A DNA stretch of 64,000 nucleotides from Bacteroidota bacterium (lineage in GTDB: Bacteria; Bacteroidota; Bacteroidia; Chitinophagales; Chitinophagaceae): the NCBI GenBank assembly GCA_016715505.1, contig JADJZY010000037.1, forward strand, positions 62,001 through 126,000. Reading direction: 5' to 3'. Within the stretch, counting starts at the first letter, position 1. Every line of letters begins with the position of its first letter. This document shows positions 39,388 through 49,460 of the stretch, piece after piece. Both the position numbers and the translations under genes were made by a program. The notes beneath the pieces were generated by a model. The model was not told where the DNA came from. It worked only from the letters and a program-made list of their open reading frames with translations, and did not search any database.

Positions 39388-42300
39388 TTACCTGAGCAAG
39401 GTTACATCTCCTTTATAAGTATATGCTTTGCTTCCAATGGCATATTCGATGAAGTAGAAGTAAACGCCATTTTCACATGCTTCCCCTTTATAGGTTCCAT
39501 TCCAACCATCGGCCATTTCCTGGGTATAAAACATTTCCTTACCCCAACGATCAAAAATCCGGAATGATTTTAAACTAATTAAATCATTGGCTGCATAAAA
39601 ACGGAATATATCATTCTGCCCATCGCCATTCGGACTAAATGCATTTGGAACCAGGCCATTGGTCATGTAAACAGTCACAGAATCCTTGCCAATACAGCCT
39701 TTATCAGTCATTGCTTGTACATAATAGGTTGTTTTTTCGTTTTGCGGGGTCGCAACAGGATTACTGACATTCAAATCGTTCAAAGTAGGATCTGCCTGCC
39801 ATTGATACGAATATCCGCCACTGGCTTGCAATTGATATGATTCACCGAAACGAATGATTTCATCCGGACCCGCATCCGGTTCAACGCGAGGATAGGCATT
39901 CACCCGTATTCTTTTTGTAGCACTACAACCAAAAGCATCTTTAATAAGAACCTGATAGTAAACCTCCGAGAAGGCAGTGATTAATACGTTGGGCGTATTC
40001 ACGGAACTAATCTGATAATCGGGCGTCCAGGCATAAGTGACCCCTCCGAAGGCATTCACTGGGATGGTTCCGCCAAAACAAACAGTGGTATCTTTCGGCA
40101 TGACATCCATTTGTGTTGTATCTCCCATGGTAATATTGATTACCCCTGTGGAAGTTTCAAAACATACATTCGGAATGGAATCAATAACTGTCACCGTAAA
40201 ATTCATACTGATTGCCGGATCCACGGTTACGGTTTGTGTATTATTAGCACCGATCACAGCAGCAGCGGGCTCCCATCTAAATTGCATATTCGATGTCAAA
40301 TTATTCACTGCAGCGGTAATAACTACAGGTACACTCGGGTCGCAGGTGGTTGTATCTTTTACCAGTAAATCCGGTTTGTCAACTTTAAAAATGAAAATAT
40401 CAGTTGATGCCGAATCTTCGGTAACACAACTAGTTGGATTAAAAGCCTTCAGTTTAATGGTATAGGTACCCGGTGTGTTGTAAGTATGTGGTGGAGGATT
40501 CTGCAAGGTACTGGTAGTGCCATCGCCAAAATCCCACAGGTATGATACAGCATTCACGGTATTGTTGACAAAATTCACTGTAGCAGGCACACATAAAGAG
40601 TCGTTGGTGCCAATGCCTAAGGCTACATCGGCATTTACCCCGGCCGCTTCAAAATCAAATTTAAAACTAGCCACATCCCAAGAGGATGATTGATTATTCG
40701 GACTAAATGTTCCTGCACTTTGATATTGACTCGCACTGATGGTGCAAACAGATTGATAAATAATTCCCTGAGGATCAAATCGGCTTGTTCCACCATCCAC
40801 ATGATCACCGGGAACACCCATGTACGTGGCATATAACAATCCACTCATACCATTGCTTAAAACACAAATCCAAAATCCGCCTTGTGCGGTTTGATGTGCA
40901 TTGGCACTTAATGGCAGCCCGGTTTGAGCCTGAAATCCTGAAAAATAAACATTCCCACATTCATCATACAAAAATGCAGTGGGGACTAAATTTTGTGAAA
41001 AGCCTCCTGCCATCATAGCCTGACCAATGACTGTAGATTTTATACTTACCGACAACGTAGAATCGACATGATGTATAAATATTCCACCATTGGCATTGGT
41101 ATATACGCCGGCACTTACCGGATAAGCCCCACCATCAGATTGACCACAGATATACACATTATTATCCTTATCTAATTGAACTTTAAAAGCATGATCTTCG
41201 TCTGCAGTACCCAGATAGGAAGAAGAAATCAGGTTACTAAATACAGAATCCATGGTCAGAACAAAACCATCTCTCAATCCTCCAAAAGTGGTTTGCAAAG
41301 TTCCGGCTGTTGTCGGAAAATTATTACTCATGGTTCCACCAACCACTACATACTGTTTTTTCTTATTTTGTACAATCGCGAAACAAGCATCCTCATCACT
41401 GCCGCCAATATAAGTACTGTACAACAAATTAGTACAAGTTGGATTCAATTTAAAAAGACATCCATCCTGCAAGCCTCCGAAGGTGGTTTGATAACAACCT
41501 GCTACAGTTGGAAAGTCATTCGAACTGGTACTACCGGCACATACTATATTTCCAGCCTGATCAATATAAACTTCTCCACGATTCCGGTCACCATAGTTCG
41601 GACTTAATAAAAATGAATTTTGACCATCTGCCGCTGAACCTCCCACAAAGGTTGAACCAATCAGGGCCGTTCCCGCTAGCATTAAAATGAGCTACATATA
41701 AATCAGCACCACCACCCAAGGTATTGTCAAAACAACCTGCTGTTACCGGCATATTCCCTGAGGTGGTTGAACCTAATACAACCAGTTCATCATTGGCATT
41801 CACGACCAGATTATTGGGTAAGTCTGCACCACTTCCTCCAAAATAGGTGGCGTAAATCAGCGCATTACCGGTAGCAGTATATTTATTGATTCCAGCGTCC
41901 TGCATTCCTCCAAAGGTCGATTGAAATGCACCGGCTGTGGATGGCCATCCGGCAGCAAAAACCTGACCACCGGCATACAAATGTCCTGTAATATCATAGG
42001 TTGCACTAAAACCATAGGTAGTGCCGGTAGTTCCACTGTATGTGGCAAACACCAATACCGGATCAATCACCAAATCATATTTTGTATCATAACCTTCCGG
42101 AAATGCATAACTCAGGGTTTGTCCATTCAACACATATTGTGCTTTTACCGTTTTTCTCTCCCCTTGAATCAGCTGATAAACATAAGGTGCCGACTCCGTA
42201 AGAGAATTGATTGAAGTTTGAATCAGAAGCTCCCCTTTCGCATTTAATGTTGGATGGACACCTTCATATCGCAATTGAATAAGATTGGGATCAACTCCGG

Positions 42301-42778
42301 CACGAATCACAAAATCATACTTCATTTGTCCATCCTTTCCATACATGTCCAAATCGATTCCGGGATACAAATTTTTGTAAGAAGTTTTCTCATACAAATG
42401 CACATATGTTGACCACTTCGACGGATCATTTCCCAAATAATAATTATGATAATACGAGGCGGCTTTTTGTGGTAAAATCTGTGGATTGGAATTGGCCCCT
42501 TCAAAATGTACTTTATAAGCATGATTGCGCACAGGTAAATGATCCACTTCTTTCCCTTCATGAGTCAATTCATGAATTTCATTTAAATCTTCAACGCTGT
42601 AAAAAGAATAAACCAAAGCGCCTGAAGTCAAAAACAAAGCTCCACCGGGTAAATGCGCTTTATAGGCAATTTCAGGGTTCCATTGTCTTTTATTTTCAAT
42701 GAATTCCGGACCATGTGGTCCTGCAAAAGCATGTAGGCTGGCAAAAAAACTCAATAACAATACGTGAAACAATTTCAT
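39388..42778 (-). CDS. Secreted SBBP/PKD protein with gliding-motility-type C-terminal domain (one frameshift)
   Basis: About 1130 residues. The signal peptide MKLFHVLLLSFFASLHAFAG starts at 42778; a frame open further upstream covers the structured element and is not coding. Residues 22-240 are the N-terminal domain usual before SBBP repeats (FIENKRQWNPEIAYKAHLPG, YKNLYPGIDLDMYG, YDLVIDPVLVFATY). SBBP beta-propeller repeats follow (LIYATYFGGSGAD, STFGGMQDAG). An extra G near 41675 breaks the frame; removing it restores HFNASGTALIGSTFVGG. A PKD domain (VSYLWDFGDGTTSTLQNP) lies near residue 735, and Ig-like repeats lead to VPNAFSPNGDGQNDIFRF and IFDRWGKEMF, the CHU_C sorting domain. Likely a T9SS-exported adhesin-like protein. 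Confidence 0.9.
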
Positions 42779-42877
42779 AAAAGGGTCTTTGAGTGTATTA
42801 GACGCTAAACCTGGCCCGGGTGTTAGGCCAATGCAGCATTCATTTAAAAAGTGACCACAAAATACAAATAAATGATA

Positions 42878-42939
42878 GTTTTGCCCCCGTATTTTGACAT
42901 ACCAACCGCATCTCATGCGCCGGGGACCCTCCCGTTTAA
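42878..42939 (-). repeat. Structured intergenic element, copy B
   Basis: Reads on the minus strand TTAAAC, GGGAGGGTCCCCGGCGCA, TGAGATGCGGTT, then ACGGGGGCAAAAC. The first block is nearly identical to copy A at 24842. CGCAT-GAG-ATGCG forms a perfect small hairpin, enclosed by CCCCG/CGGGG. It sits 100 bases upstream of the SBBP gene and in the same direction, as copy A does for fusA. Confidence 0.5.
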
Positions 42940-43063
42940 TTGAAGTCCTTTCCGCTTTTCTTTTAAGTTCCACAAAGACAAATTAAGTAAAAGCATCTGC
43001 TTCTAAAAATATTTGTGGAATATCTAGAACAAGAGAGACCGTCTTCCCGGGTATAAGCATATT

Positions 43064-43277
43064 TTACCAAATCAATTTAACCGGATAAGAACTAAAATGA
43101 TCGTCTCGTGAAATCAATGATAATTTATTCGTTATTGCTTGAGAAGAAGAATTCTGTCAAAAGGACTCGGTGGTGAAAGGGTAAAGTTGATACATGAAGT
43201 GCATCTTCAATAGTGATTGGTAAAATTTGAAATCCATTATTTGTGAGTGCATCCAAAAACTGATTAAATGGGATTTT
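43064..43277 (-). pseudogene. Remnant of a VapC-like PIN-domain toxin
   Basis: The minus strand encodes IPFNQFLDALTNNGFQILPI, TIEDALHVSTLPFHHR, then after one missing base DPFDRILL, and after another, AQAITNKLSLISRDDHFSSY and PVKLIW-stop. The HHRDPFDR and ISRD blocks with Asp residues are the C-terminal half of type II PIN-domain RNases. The N-terminal half with the first catalytic Asp is not found in the 78 bases left before the DUF2281 gene, so a deletion is likely in addition to sequencing errors. It would be non-functional. Confidence 0.65.
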
Positions 43278-43354
43278 TACCAGTTTTTAAGGCTTCGTCT
43301 GCTTTGTTGGACAGGCTTTGCTACCTCAAGAGATGTGTCAAAGGTTTTGCCGAA

Positions 43355-43560
43355 TCATTGCATGTATTGCTTAAAATCTTCCAAGTATCATCGAAGCCTG
43401 ATTTCATTTTAAAGGCCCCTTTGCAGCTACCAAATTTGGGTTTATTTCTATTCGTTTTCTTTTTTCGCTTGGAAGATAAAAAGTCAATAAAATGACTGAC
43501 TTCATTTTTTAAGCTATCTGGAAGAGCAGCTAATTTATTGTACAATAAGAGATTATCCAT
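43355..43560 (-). CDS. DUF2281 antitoxin-like protein (one frameshift)
   Basis: MDNLLLYNKLAALPDSLKNEV, SHFIDFLSSKRKKK and PKFGSCKGAFKMKSGFDD match the small DUF2281 proteins, which pair with PIN toxins. The frame is lost after DDT near 43389; one added base gives LEDFKQYMQ and a stop at 43355, the normal family end and about 68 residues. The PIN remnant lies just downstream in the usual order. It may now be a solitary antitoxin. Confidence 0.7.
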
Positions 43561-43661
43561 TTCTAACCTTCATTTACTCAAAGGTAGAACTTTTGTCATT
43601 TACTCAAAATGAAATTTAGCCGCTTGCTTCAACGTGTTTAGCTAAAATAGCGATTCACACT

Positions 43662-45575
43662 TTAAGCAAAAGTCATCGCTCTCATTTGCGCAACAGTCTC
43701 CATAACGGCTTGCATATCATACCCACATTCCCGATGTAATTCCTGTGGCTTTCCATGTTCAACAATTCGATCAGGAATTCCTAGAATTCGAACCTCAGGA
43801 TGGTAATTATTTGCAGCAAAAAATTCCAGACATGCCGATCCAAAACCACCTACTACGGTGCCATCTTCAATAGTAATAACCTTTTTAAATTTTCGTCCTA
43901 CCTCATGCATGATTTGTTCGTCCAATGGTTTCACAAATCGCATATTGTAATGTGCAGGTTGAAACCCTTCATCGGCGAATGATTTACAGGCCTCAATCAC
44001 AAAGTTACCCGGATGGCCAATCGATAGTATCGCAATTTCTTCTCCTTGCTGCACACATTCTCCGACGCCGATTTCCATCATTTCAAGGGGTGTTTGCCAT
44101 TGAGGCATGACACCTTCACCTCTTGGATATCGAATCACGAAAGGCAACTCATTTTCATCAGATTGCGCAGTGAACATCATATCCCTCAACTCCTTTTCAT
44201 TCATCGGTGCAGCAATCACCATATTCGGAATACATCGCATGTAAGCGATATCGTAGGCCCCATGGTGTGTCGGTCCATCGTCACCAACCAAACCGGCCCG
44301 ATCTAAACAAAAGATGACCGGTAGTTTTTGTATAGCCACATCATGAATCACCATGTCGTAAGCCCTTTGCATGAAGGAAGAGTAAATATTACAAAATACC
44401 TTCATGCCCTGTGTTGCCAATCCAGCACTCAGTGTTACGGCATGTTGTTCGCAAATGCCTACATCAAAAGCACGATCAGGCATTTCGGCCATCATATATT
44501 TTAATGAACATCCCGAAGGCATGGCAGGTGTAATCCCCATTACTTTAGGATTCAATTTCGCTAGTTCAATCATGGTTTTGCCAAATACATCTTGATATTT
44601 AGGCGGCTGAGGATGTTCAAATACAACCTTGTTAATTTTGCCTGTTACCTTATCAAAAGTTCCGGGAGCATGCCACAAGGTTTGATCTTTTTCTGCTAAA
44701 TCATATCCTTTACCTTTTACCGTTGAGATATGCAATAATTTAGGTCCGGGTATTTGACTCAAATCTCTCAGGGTTTCTACCAACTTCAGGATATTATGTC
44801 CATCCACCTGACCAAAATAACGAAGCCCCAATGCTTCAAATAAATTACTGGTTTTTGATACAACACCTTTAATGCCCGCCTCCACTTTGGAAGCCATTTT
44901 TTGATGAAATTTCCCACCCGGTAAGCGGCCTATCATATTCCAGATATCATTGCGCACCTTGTTGTATGTTTTCGAAGTGGTAATATCGGTCAGGTATTCT
45001 TTAAGTGAACCCACATTCGGATCGATACTCATATTATTATCATTGAGTATAATCAGAATATTCGCGCCACTACTTCCTGCATGTTGAAGTGCTTCGAAAG
45101 GTAAACCCGCCGTCATAGCACCGTCGCCAATCACTGCAATATGTTGTCGTTTTGATTGGCCATTGAGCTGACTGGCAATCGACATGCCCAATGCCGCTGA
45201 AATGGAAGTAGATGAGTGACCAACACCAAACGCATCATAAGGACTTTCACTACGCTTCGGAAATCCACTGATGCCGTTGTATTTTCGATTGGTGTGAAAT
45301 TGTTTACGCCGACCGGTTAAAATTTTATGCCCATAGGCCTGATGGCCCACATCCCAAATCAATTGGTCATCTGGTGTATTAAATACATAATGAAGGGCGA
45401 CCGTCAATTCAACCACACCGAGACTTGCTCCAAAATGCCCTCCATTCACACTCACAGTATCAATAATAAACTGACGCAATTCATTACAAACTTGTTGTAA
45501 GTCGTCTTTACTTAATTTCCTTAAATCCGAAGGATATTCAATGGTGCTTAATAGCGGACCGGCGGCAATCTCCAT
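43662..45575 (-). CDS. dxs: 1-deoxy-D-xylulose-5-phosphate synthase
   Basis: Dxs joins pyruvate and glyceraldehyde 3-phosphate with thiamine diphosphate, the first step of the MEP isoprenoid pathway. The start at 45575 (MEIAAGPLLSTIEYPSDLRKL) gives 637 residues, the normal size. VNGGHFGASLGVVELTVALHY is near 40, WDVGHQAYGHKILTGRR near 73, and the ThDP-binding GDGAMTAGLPFEALQHAG through NDNNMSIDPNVG near 142-175. The transketolase-like centre has CEQHAVTLSAGLA near 367, and DRAGLVGDDGPTHHGAYDI near 418. No frameshift. It is divergent from the EI24 gene. Confidence 0.97.
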   Translation of the reverse strand: MEIAAGPLLSTIEYPSDLRKLSKDDLQQVCNELRQFIIDTVSVNGGHFGASLGVVELTVALHYVFNTPDDQLIWDVGHQAYGHKILTGRRKQFHTNRKYNGISGFPKRSESPYDAFGVGHSSTSISAALGMSIASQLNGQSKRQHIAVIGDGAMTAGLPFEALQHAGSSGANILIILNDNNMSIDPNVGSLKEYLTDITTSKTYNKVRNDIWNMIGRLPGGKFHQKMASKVEAGIKGVVSKTSNLFEALGLRYFGQVDGHNILKLVETLRDLSQIPGPKLLHISTVKGKGYDLAEKDQTLWHAPGTFDKVTGKINKVVFEHPQPPKYQDVFGKTMIELAKLNPKVMGITPAMPSGCSLKYMMAEMPDRAFDVGICEQHAVTLSAGLATQGMKVFCNIYSSFMQRAYDMVIHDVAIQKLPVIFCLDRAGLVGDDGPTHHGAYDIAYMRCIPNMVIAAPMNEKELRDMMFTAQSDENELPFVIRYPRGEGVMPQWQTPLEMMEIGVGECVQQGEEIAILSIGHPGNFVIEACKSFADEGFQPAHYNMRFVKPLDEQIMHEVGRKFKKVITIEDGTVVGGFGSACLEFFAANNYHPEVRILGIPDRIVEHGKPQELHRECGYDMQAVMETVAQMRAMTFA

Positions 45576-45689
45576 GAAAATGATTTGAGTCCAAAAATAC
45601 AAGTAATTTTTGGCTATTTTCCTTAAGTTTTGCTAAAAAATATAAGCCTTAACTATACCCTATTCCGGCAGCCGGAGTACATTTGGAAC

Positions 45690-46451
45690 ATGTCATTGTT
45701 ATCCGGACTTGTTCAAGGACTAAGAGCCTATCCAAAAGCATTGCGTTTGATTCGTGAGCACAAGCTGCAACGCCTGATATTTTTGTCGATCATTTGTTAT
45801 GCCATTTTTCTGGGTATGACAGCCTGGTCCTGGTGGCAACTCAATGATTGGTTATGGCTGCAAATCAGCAATTTCGATTGGGTGCAACGTTATTTACATT
45901 GGATAAAGTCTTTTTCTTGGCTCGGAAAAATCATTCAATGGCTCTTTTATCTTTCAAGCCTGGTTGTTTTGTTTTCATTTTTCAAATACATTTTTTTAGC
46001 CCTTGCGTCGCCGTTATATGCCTACATTTCTGAACGAACAGCTGAATGCCTGAGCGGTCGGGTTATCCCATTTAATCTTCAACAATTTTTATCGGATATT
46101 GTTCGGGGAATACGGATATCGATGCATAGTTTTTTCCGTCAGCTTTTGTGGACGGTGCTTCTTTTTGTATTATCGTTCATACCGGTTGTTGGCATTATTT
46201 TCAATTTAATGATCGTAGTACTGGATTGTTATTATTATGGATTTTCGATGCTCGATTATAGTTGCGAACGTCAAAAAATGAATGTGACTTCCTCAAGGGC
46301 CTTCTTATCTGCGCGAAAAGGCTTGGCCATCGGCAATGGAATACCCATGTATCTTTCACTTTTAGTCCCTTTTGTAGGTTTGGTTTTAATGGCGCCTTTC
46401 ACAGTGGTTGCAGCAACAATATCCTTTCACGAAGAAACCCAAGAAAAATGA
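45690..46451 (+). CDS. EI24-domain membrane protein (CysZ-like)
   Basis: 253 residues from ATG 45690 (MSLLSGLVQGLRAYPKALRL); upstream codons do not fit the family. It has an N-terminal amphipathic region, membrane segments at LIFLSIICYAIFLGMTAW, WLFYLSSLVVLFSFFKYIFL, LLWTVLLFVLSFIPVVGIIF and YLSLLVPFVGLVLMAPFTV, and the EI24 features ALASPLYAYISERT and YYYGFSMLDYSCERQ. CysZ imports sulfate in E. coli; the role of this relative is unknown. Its stop overlaps the methyltransferase start (ATGA). Confidence 0.85.
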   Translation: MSLLSGLVQGLRAYPKALRLIREHKLQRLIFLSIICYAIFLGMTAWSWWQLNDWLWLQISNFDWVQRYLHWIKSFSWLGKIIQWLFYLSSLVVLFSFFKYIFLALASPLYAYISERTAECLSGRVIPFNLQQFLSDIVRGIRISMHSFFRQLLWTVLLFVLSFIPVVGIIFNLMIVVLDCYYYGFSMLDYSCERQKMNVTSSRAFLSARKGLAIGNGIPMYLSLLVPFVGLVLMAPFTVVAATISFHEETQEK

Positions 46452-47157
46452 ACAAAGGAAAACTTCATTTAGTGCCGAATATCTTATCTGAAGATGGTCA
46501 CTATTGTCTGCCGGCCTATTTAACGCCCTTGTTAAGTGGGCTAAAATACTTCGTGGTTGAAGAAATCAAAAGCGCACGTCGATTGTTAAAAAACTCAATG
46601 CTTCCATCAACATCGATCAATTAGAATTTTGGATGCTGAACGAACATCAATCAGAGATCCCGGCCGAAGTGATGCAACGATTAAAAGACGGAGATGAGAT
46701 AGCCTATATCAGCGAAGCGGGCTGCCCTGGTATTGCCGATCCCGGACAAACTTTGGCTGCCTATGCGCATCAAATTGGTGCCGAAGTGATTCCGCATACC
46801 GGTCCAAATTCTATTTTATTGGCTCTAATGGCTTCGGGTTTTAATGGACAACAATTCTGCTTTCATGGTTACTTGCCGAATAAGCAACCTTTGTTGGGGC
46901 AAAAAATTCAGTTTCTGGAAACAGAAAGCCGACAAAGAAACCAATCACAAATCTTTATAGAAACTCCATACAGGAATCAACAATTATTTCAAGAAATATT
47001 AAAGACCGGACACGGGGAAACTAAATTGTGCATAGCTACTGATCTTACAGGTAAACAAGAAAAAATAATTACCAGAAAATTAAAAGAGTGGAAAAATCAC
47101 TTGCCGGAAATGCATAAAGTTCCTACCGTATTTATTCTTTATGCCGGAATACATTAA
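46448..47157 (+). CDS. Tetrapyrrole-methylase-fold SAM methyltransferase, RsmI-like (one frameshift)
   Basis: It begins MNKGKLHLVPNILSEDGHYC. A missing A near 46590 breaks the frame; with it the text reads RRLLKKLNASINIDQLEFWMLNEHQ and joins the main frame, about 236 residues. YISEAGCPGIADPG near 92 and IPHTGPNSILLALMASGFNG near 115 are the signatures of the RsmI/YraL class, which methylates 16S rRNA C1402. The N-terminal GTLYLVATPIGN box of true RsmI is replaced by GKLHLVPNILSEDG, so this belongs to the paralogous family of unknown target. Coupled to the EI24 gene by ATGA. Its end overlaps the next, convergent gene by 4 bases. Confidence 0.87.
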
Positions 47158-47570
47158 AATCCGGAATTTAAATGTGCTTCGCTCACATTTTCGATGCGGT
47201 CAATGATGTATTGGCCATTTTCCTGATTTTTACCATTGTAATTTTCTCCTCTCCAGGGTAAACTTTTACGATATTGGATATAGTGGACTTTTACACTTTT
47301 ACCGATGCACTTGTCAAGGGTATCTGCCAATTTCACATCACTTACCGAAAAGAAAAAATTATTGGTATTAATGGCCCCCCCCTGAACAGAACGTAAACCC
47401 GGTTGCACCATTTCGCCCTCATAGGTTTTAAAAATATTGCCCTTTCGAGAAAATTTGTACAAAACGCCATCACGAGTTCCATCACTGAATGAATTATAAT
47501 AAAACCAATAAATATACCCCGCTCCAAAAAGTAGCAGAAATAAAATTGATAAAAAAATCACCTTACGCAT
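47154..47570 (-). CDS. Single-helix membrane-anchored protein, unknown function
   Basis: 138 residues: an N-terminal helix (VIFLSILFLLLFGAGYIYWFY) and a soluble beta-rich part with SFSDGTRDGVLYKFSRKGNIFKTYEGEM and CIGKSVKVHYIQYRKSLPWRG. Similar Bacteroidota proteins are often mislabelled as 6-phosphogluconate dehydrogenase; nothing in this sequence supports that. Likely periplasmic by topology. Intact frame. Confidence 0.75.
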   Translation of the reverse strand: MRKVIFLSILFLLLFGAGYIYWFYYNSFSDGTRDGVLYKFSRKGNIFKTYEGEMVQPGLRSVQGGAINTNNFFFSVSDVKLADTLDKCIGKSVKVHYIQYRKSLPWRGENYNGKNQENGQYIIDRIENVSEAHLNSGF

Positions 47571-47689
47571 ATCCTAAAATTTTCAGTGCAAAGTTAGTTG
47601 AAATCGTTCAGAAATCAGCACCTAATGCGGATTCTTAAAGTCGGCCCAATTCAGGGTTTGTTATTACCTTTATCTCAAATTCTAATTAC

Positions 47690-48766
47690 ATGAAAGGATT
47701 GATTCTCTTATGTTTCCTCTCTTTGGGCGTTTCAAACTTATACAGCCAAACATCCAAACACCTGATTTCTTGCAGCGATATCGGTATTCCAGTGAAAAGT
47801 TCAAGATTTGAGATCCATGAAATTACTTTTCATCCTTCTGTGAGTGAACAAATGGGTCTCATTCAATCGCGCGGTGATGCAAAGCCTTTGGAAGTGGTAT
47901 TGCCTTCTCAAATTGCAAAAACATCTCAGCAATTTTTGAAAAAACAATATCAGTTCGACCGGAATTTAAAAATAATCATGGAAATTACCGAATGTAGGAT
48001 AGCCGCTTTTAGCCCAGGTAAAACCCATGTGAGTGATACCTTTCTTTTTCAATGCTCCTTCTACCGCGAAAAAGTAGATCCTGAATTTTATCTCTTTTCA
48101 TTCAAAGCCAGGAATTTAATGGGCTCATTTGACAATGCTCCCGTAGTCATGAATAATTACTATTCAAGGGTTTTACTCTCTGCCACCGAGAAATTTAGTA
48201 GTAGTCTGAAAGACCATCCTGAATGGTTTGGTGCAGAAAGCATAGATCAAAAACCGGTTAAATTGACGGTGGTACACAATCCAATACAGTCGAAAGATTC
48301 AATTCCCTGTAAAGTTGGTTATTCATTAAAACCTGAAGATTACCAGTTAAACACCAAAGATACCAGCAACAAATCCATCTTCACCAAAATGACCCTGACG
48401 TATCTGATTGATGCAAGCGAAAACAGCAAGGAATTGAATCTGAAAATTTATACCAAAGCATTTTTTCACAAAAGCAGAAGTTGGTTCAAGGGCTCGCCAG
48501 ATTGGAATCTATTACTCCCCTATCATCAGGGCATTTATGACTTATGCATGGCCTATGGCATGAAATTAAATAATGCATTAAAAGATAAAAAATTCAGCTT
48601 AGGCGAATACCGAACTGAAATTAATACGATCTACAACGAAGTTTTGAATGAGTATGCTGAACTCCGCAAAAAATATCAATCAGAAACAAAAGAAGGTATG
48701 GATTCGGAACAAGTTTCCAGGTGGCAGATTCGGATTCAGGAAATTTTAAAAGAGGTGCAGAAATAA
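47690..48766 (+). CDS. Secreted protein, unknown function
   Basis: 358 residues with a signal peptide (MKGLILLCFLSLGVSNLYSQ). The mature part is mixed alpha/beta with no motif I know. Features: SCSDIGIPVKSSRFEIHEITF at the N-terminus, YLIDASENSKELNLKIYTKA centrally, and a charged helical C-terminus (YNEVLNEYAELRKKYQSETK) that might form a coiled coil. The DxNSKELNxK-like text recalls DUF922 proteins, peptidase-like factors of Bacteroidota, but I cannot confirm this. Intact, monocistronic. Confidence 0.65.
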   Translation: MKGLILLCFLSLGVSNLYSQTSKHLISCSDIGIPVKSSRFEIHEITFHPSVSEQMGLIQSRGDAKPLEVVLPSQIAKTSQQFLKKQYQFDRNLKIIMEITECRIAAFSPGKTHVSDTFLFQCSFYREKVDPEFYLFSFKARNLMGSFDNAPVVMNNYYSRVLLSATEKFSSSLKDHPEWFGAESIDQKPVKLTVVHNPIQSKDSIPCKVGYSLKPEDYQLNTKDTSNKSIFTKMTLTYLIDASENSKELNLKIYTKAFFHKSRSWFKGSPDWNLLLPYHQGIYDLCMAYGMKLNNALKDKKFSLGEYRTEINTIYNEVLNEYAELRKKYQSETKEGMDSEQVSRWQIRIQEILKEVQK

Positions 48767-48845
48767 CTGACTGATTTCTCAACATTTGTTTTAGGATAAA
48801 TGAAAATTAGGATGGAGAGATCCATACGAATGTTTCAGAAGAATT

Positions 48846-49454
48846 CTAAAGAATGGAAGACATCACAAAGTACATCTCCCGGGCAATTTCCAAACTACGT
48901 TCAGCATACATTTTTGATTGCAAATCCGTACCATCAAATGCTTTGGGATCTTCGTACGGAATAGAAAACCGGGCTGCTGCTCCCAACACCACCGGACAAC
49001 CTTCATCGGCACTATTACAAGTCATAATAGCAGCATAGTTGCTTTGAGGATTAAAAGTATCCTGATAGACTTTAGAGAAACAGATCATGGCTTGTTCGTT
49101 CGATCCATACTTGATGGCATATACCGGATTCTGATCTTCTGAAAGCCTTTGAATTTGAAAACCCTGTGCACTTAAGGTTTCTGTAACCTGAGGAAACATG
49201 GCCGTGGCTTCAGTACCTCCAGAATAACAGTAGACATTTGGGATATTAAAATGACATGCCATCGTTTGAGCCCATATTTGAGACAAATGACTTCTTCGTG
49301 AATTATGTGTGCAAATAAAGTTGAGCCGAATGATTTCATGGCTGTCTTTTTTGTTCTGCATAAAATCTACTAGAGCTTGTAATTTCCCTTTTCGTTCGGC
49401 TGAAATTTCATCTGCTGAAAATTGCTCGATTTGTGTTTTTATTGCTGCGAACAT
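48846..49454 (-). CDS. arsC: Arsenate reductase, thioredoxin-coupled (LMW phosphatase fold)
   Basis: 202 residues. The phosphatase loop CTHNSRRSHLSQ (C-X5-R) near residue 50 holds the nucleophilic Cys, and MTCNSADEGCP near 145 holds a Cys pair seven residues apart, exactly as in the pI258-type ArsC that passes a disulfide along to thioredoxin. The enzyme reduces arsenate to arsenite for export. It is last in the operon arsR-trx-acr3-arsC, 6 bases after acr3. The N-terminal 45 residues form an extra helical region. Confidence 0.88.
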   Translation of the reverse strand: MFAAIKTQIEQFSADEISAERKGKLQALVDFMQNKKDSHEIIRLNFICTHNSRRSHLSQIWAQTMACHFNIPNVYCYSGGTEATAMFPQVTETLSAQGFQIQRLSEDQNPVYAIKYGSNEQAMICFSKVYQDTFNPQSNYAAIMTCNSADEGCPVVLGAAARFSIPYEDPKAFDGTDLQSKMYAERSLEIAREMYFVMSSIL

Positions 49455-49460
49455 ATGGAC

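Noticed and set aside
39388..42778. Two separate genes at the SBBP locus
   Set aside because: SBBP repeats continue across the break and one base removed from a GGG run restores a single frame.
42779..42973. 65-codon extension of the SBBP protein
   Set aside because: It covers the structured GC-rich element and would bury the signal peptide.
47154..47570. 6-phosphogluconate dehydrogenase label used for similar proteins
   Set aside because: 138 residues with one membrane helix and no nucleotide-binding motif cannot be that enzyme.
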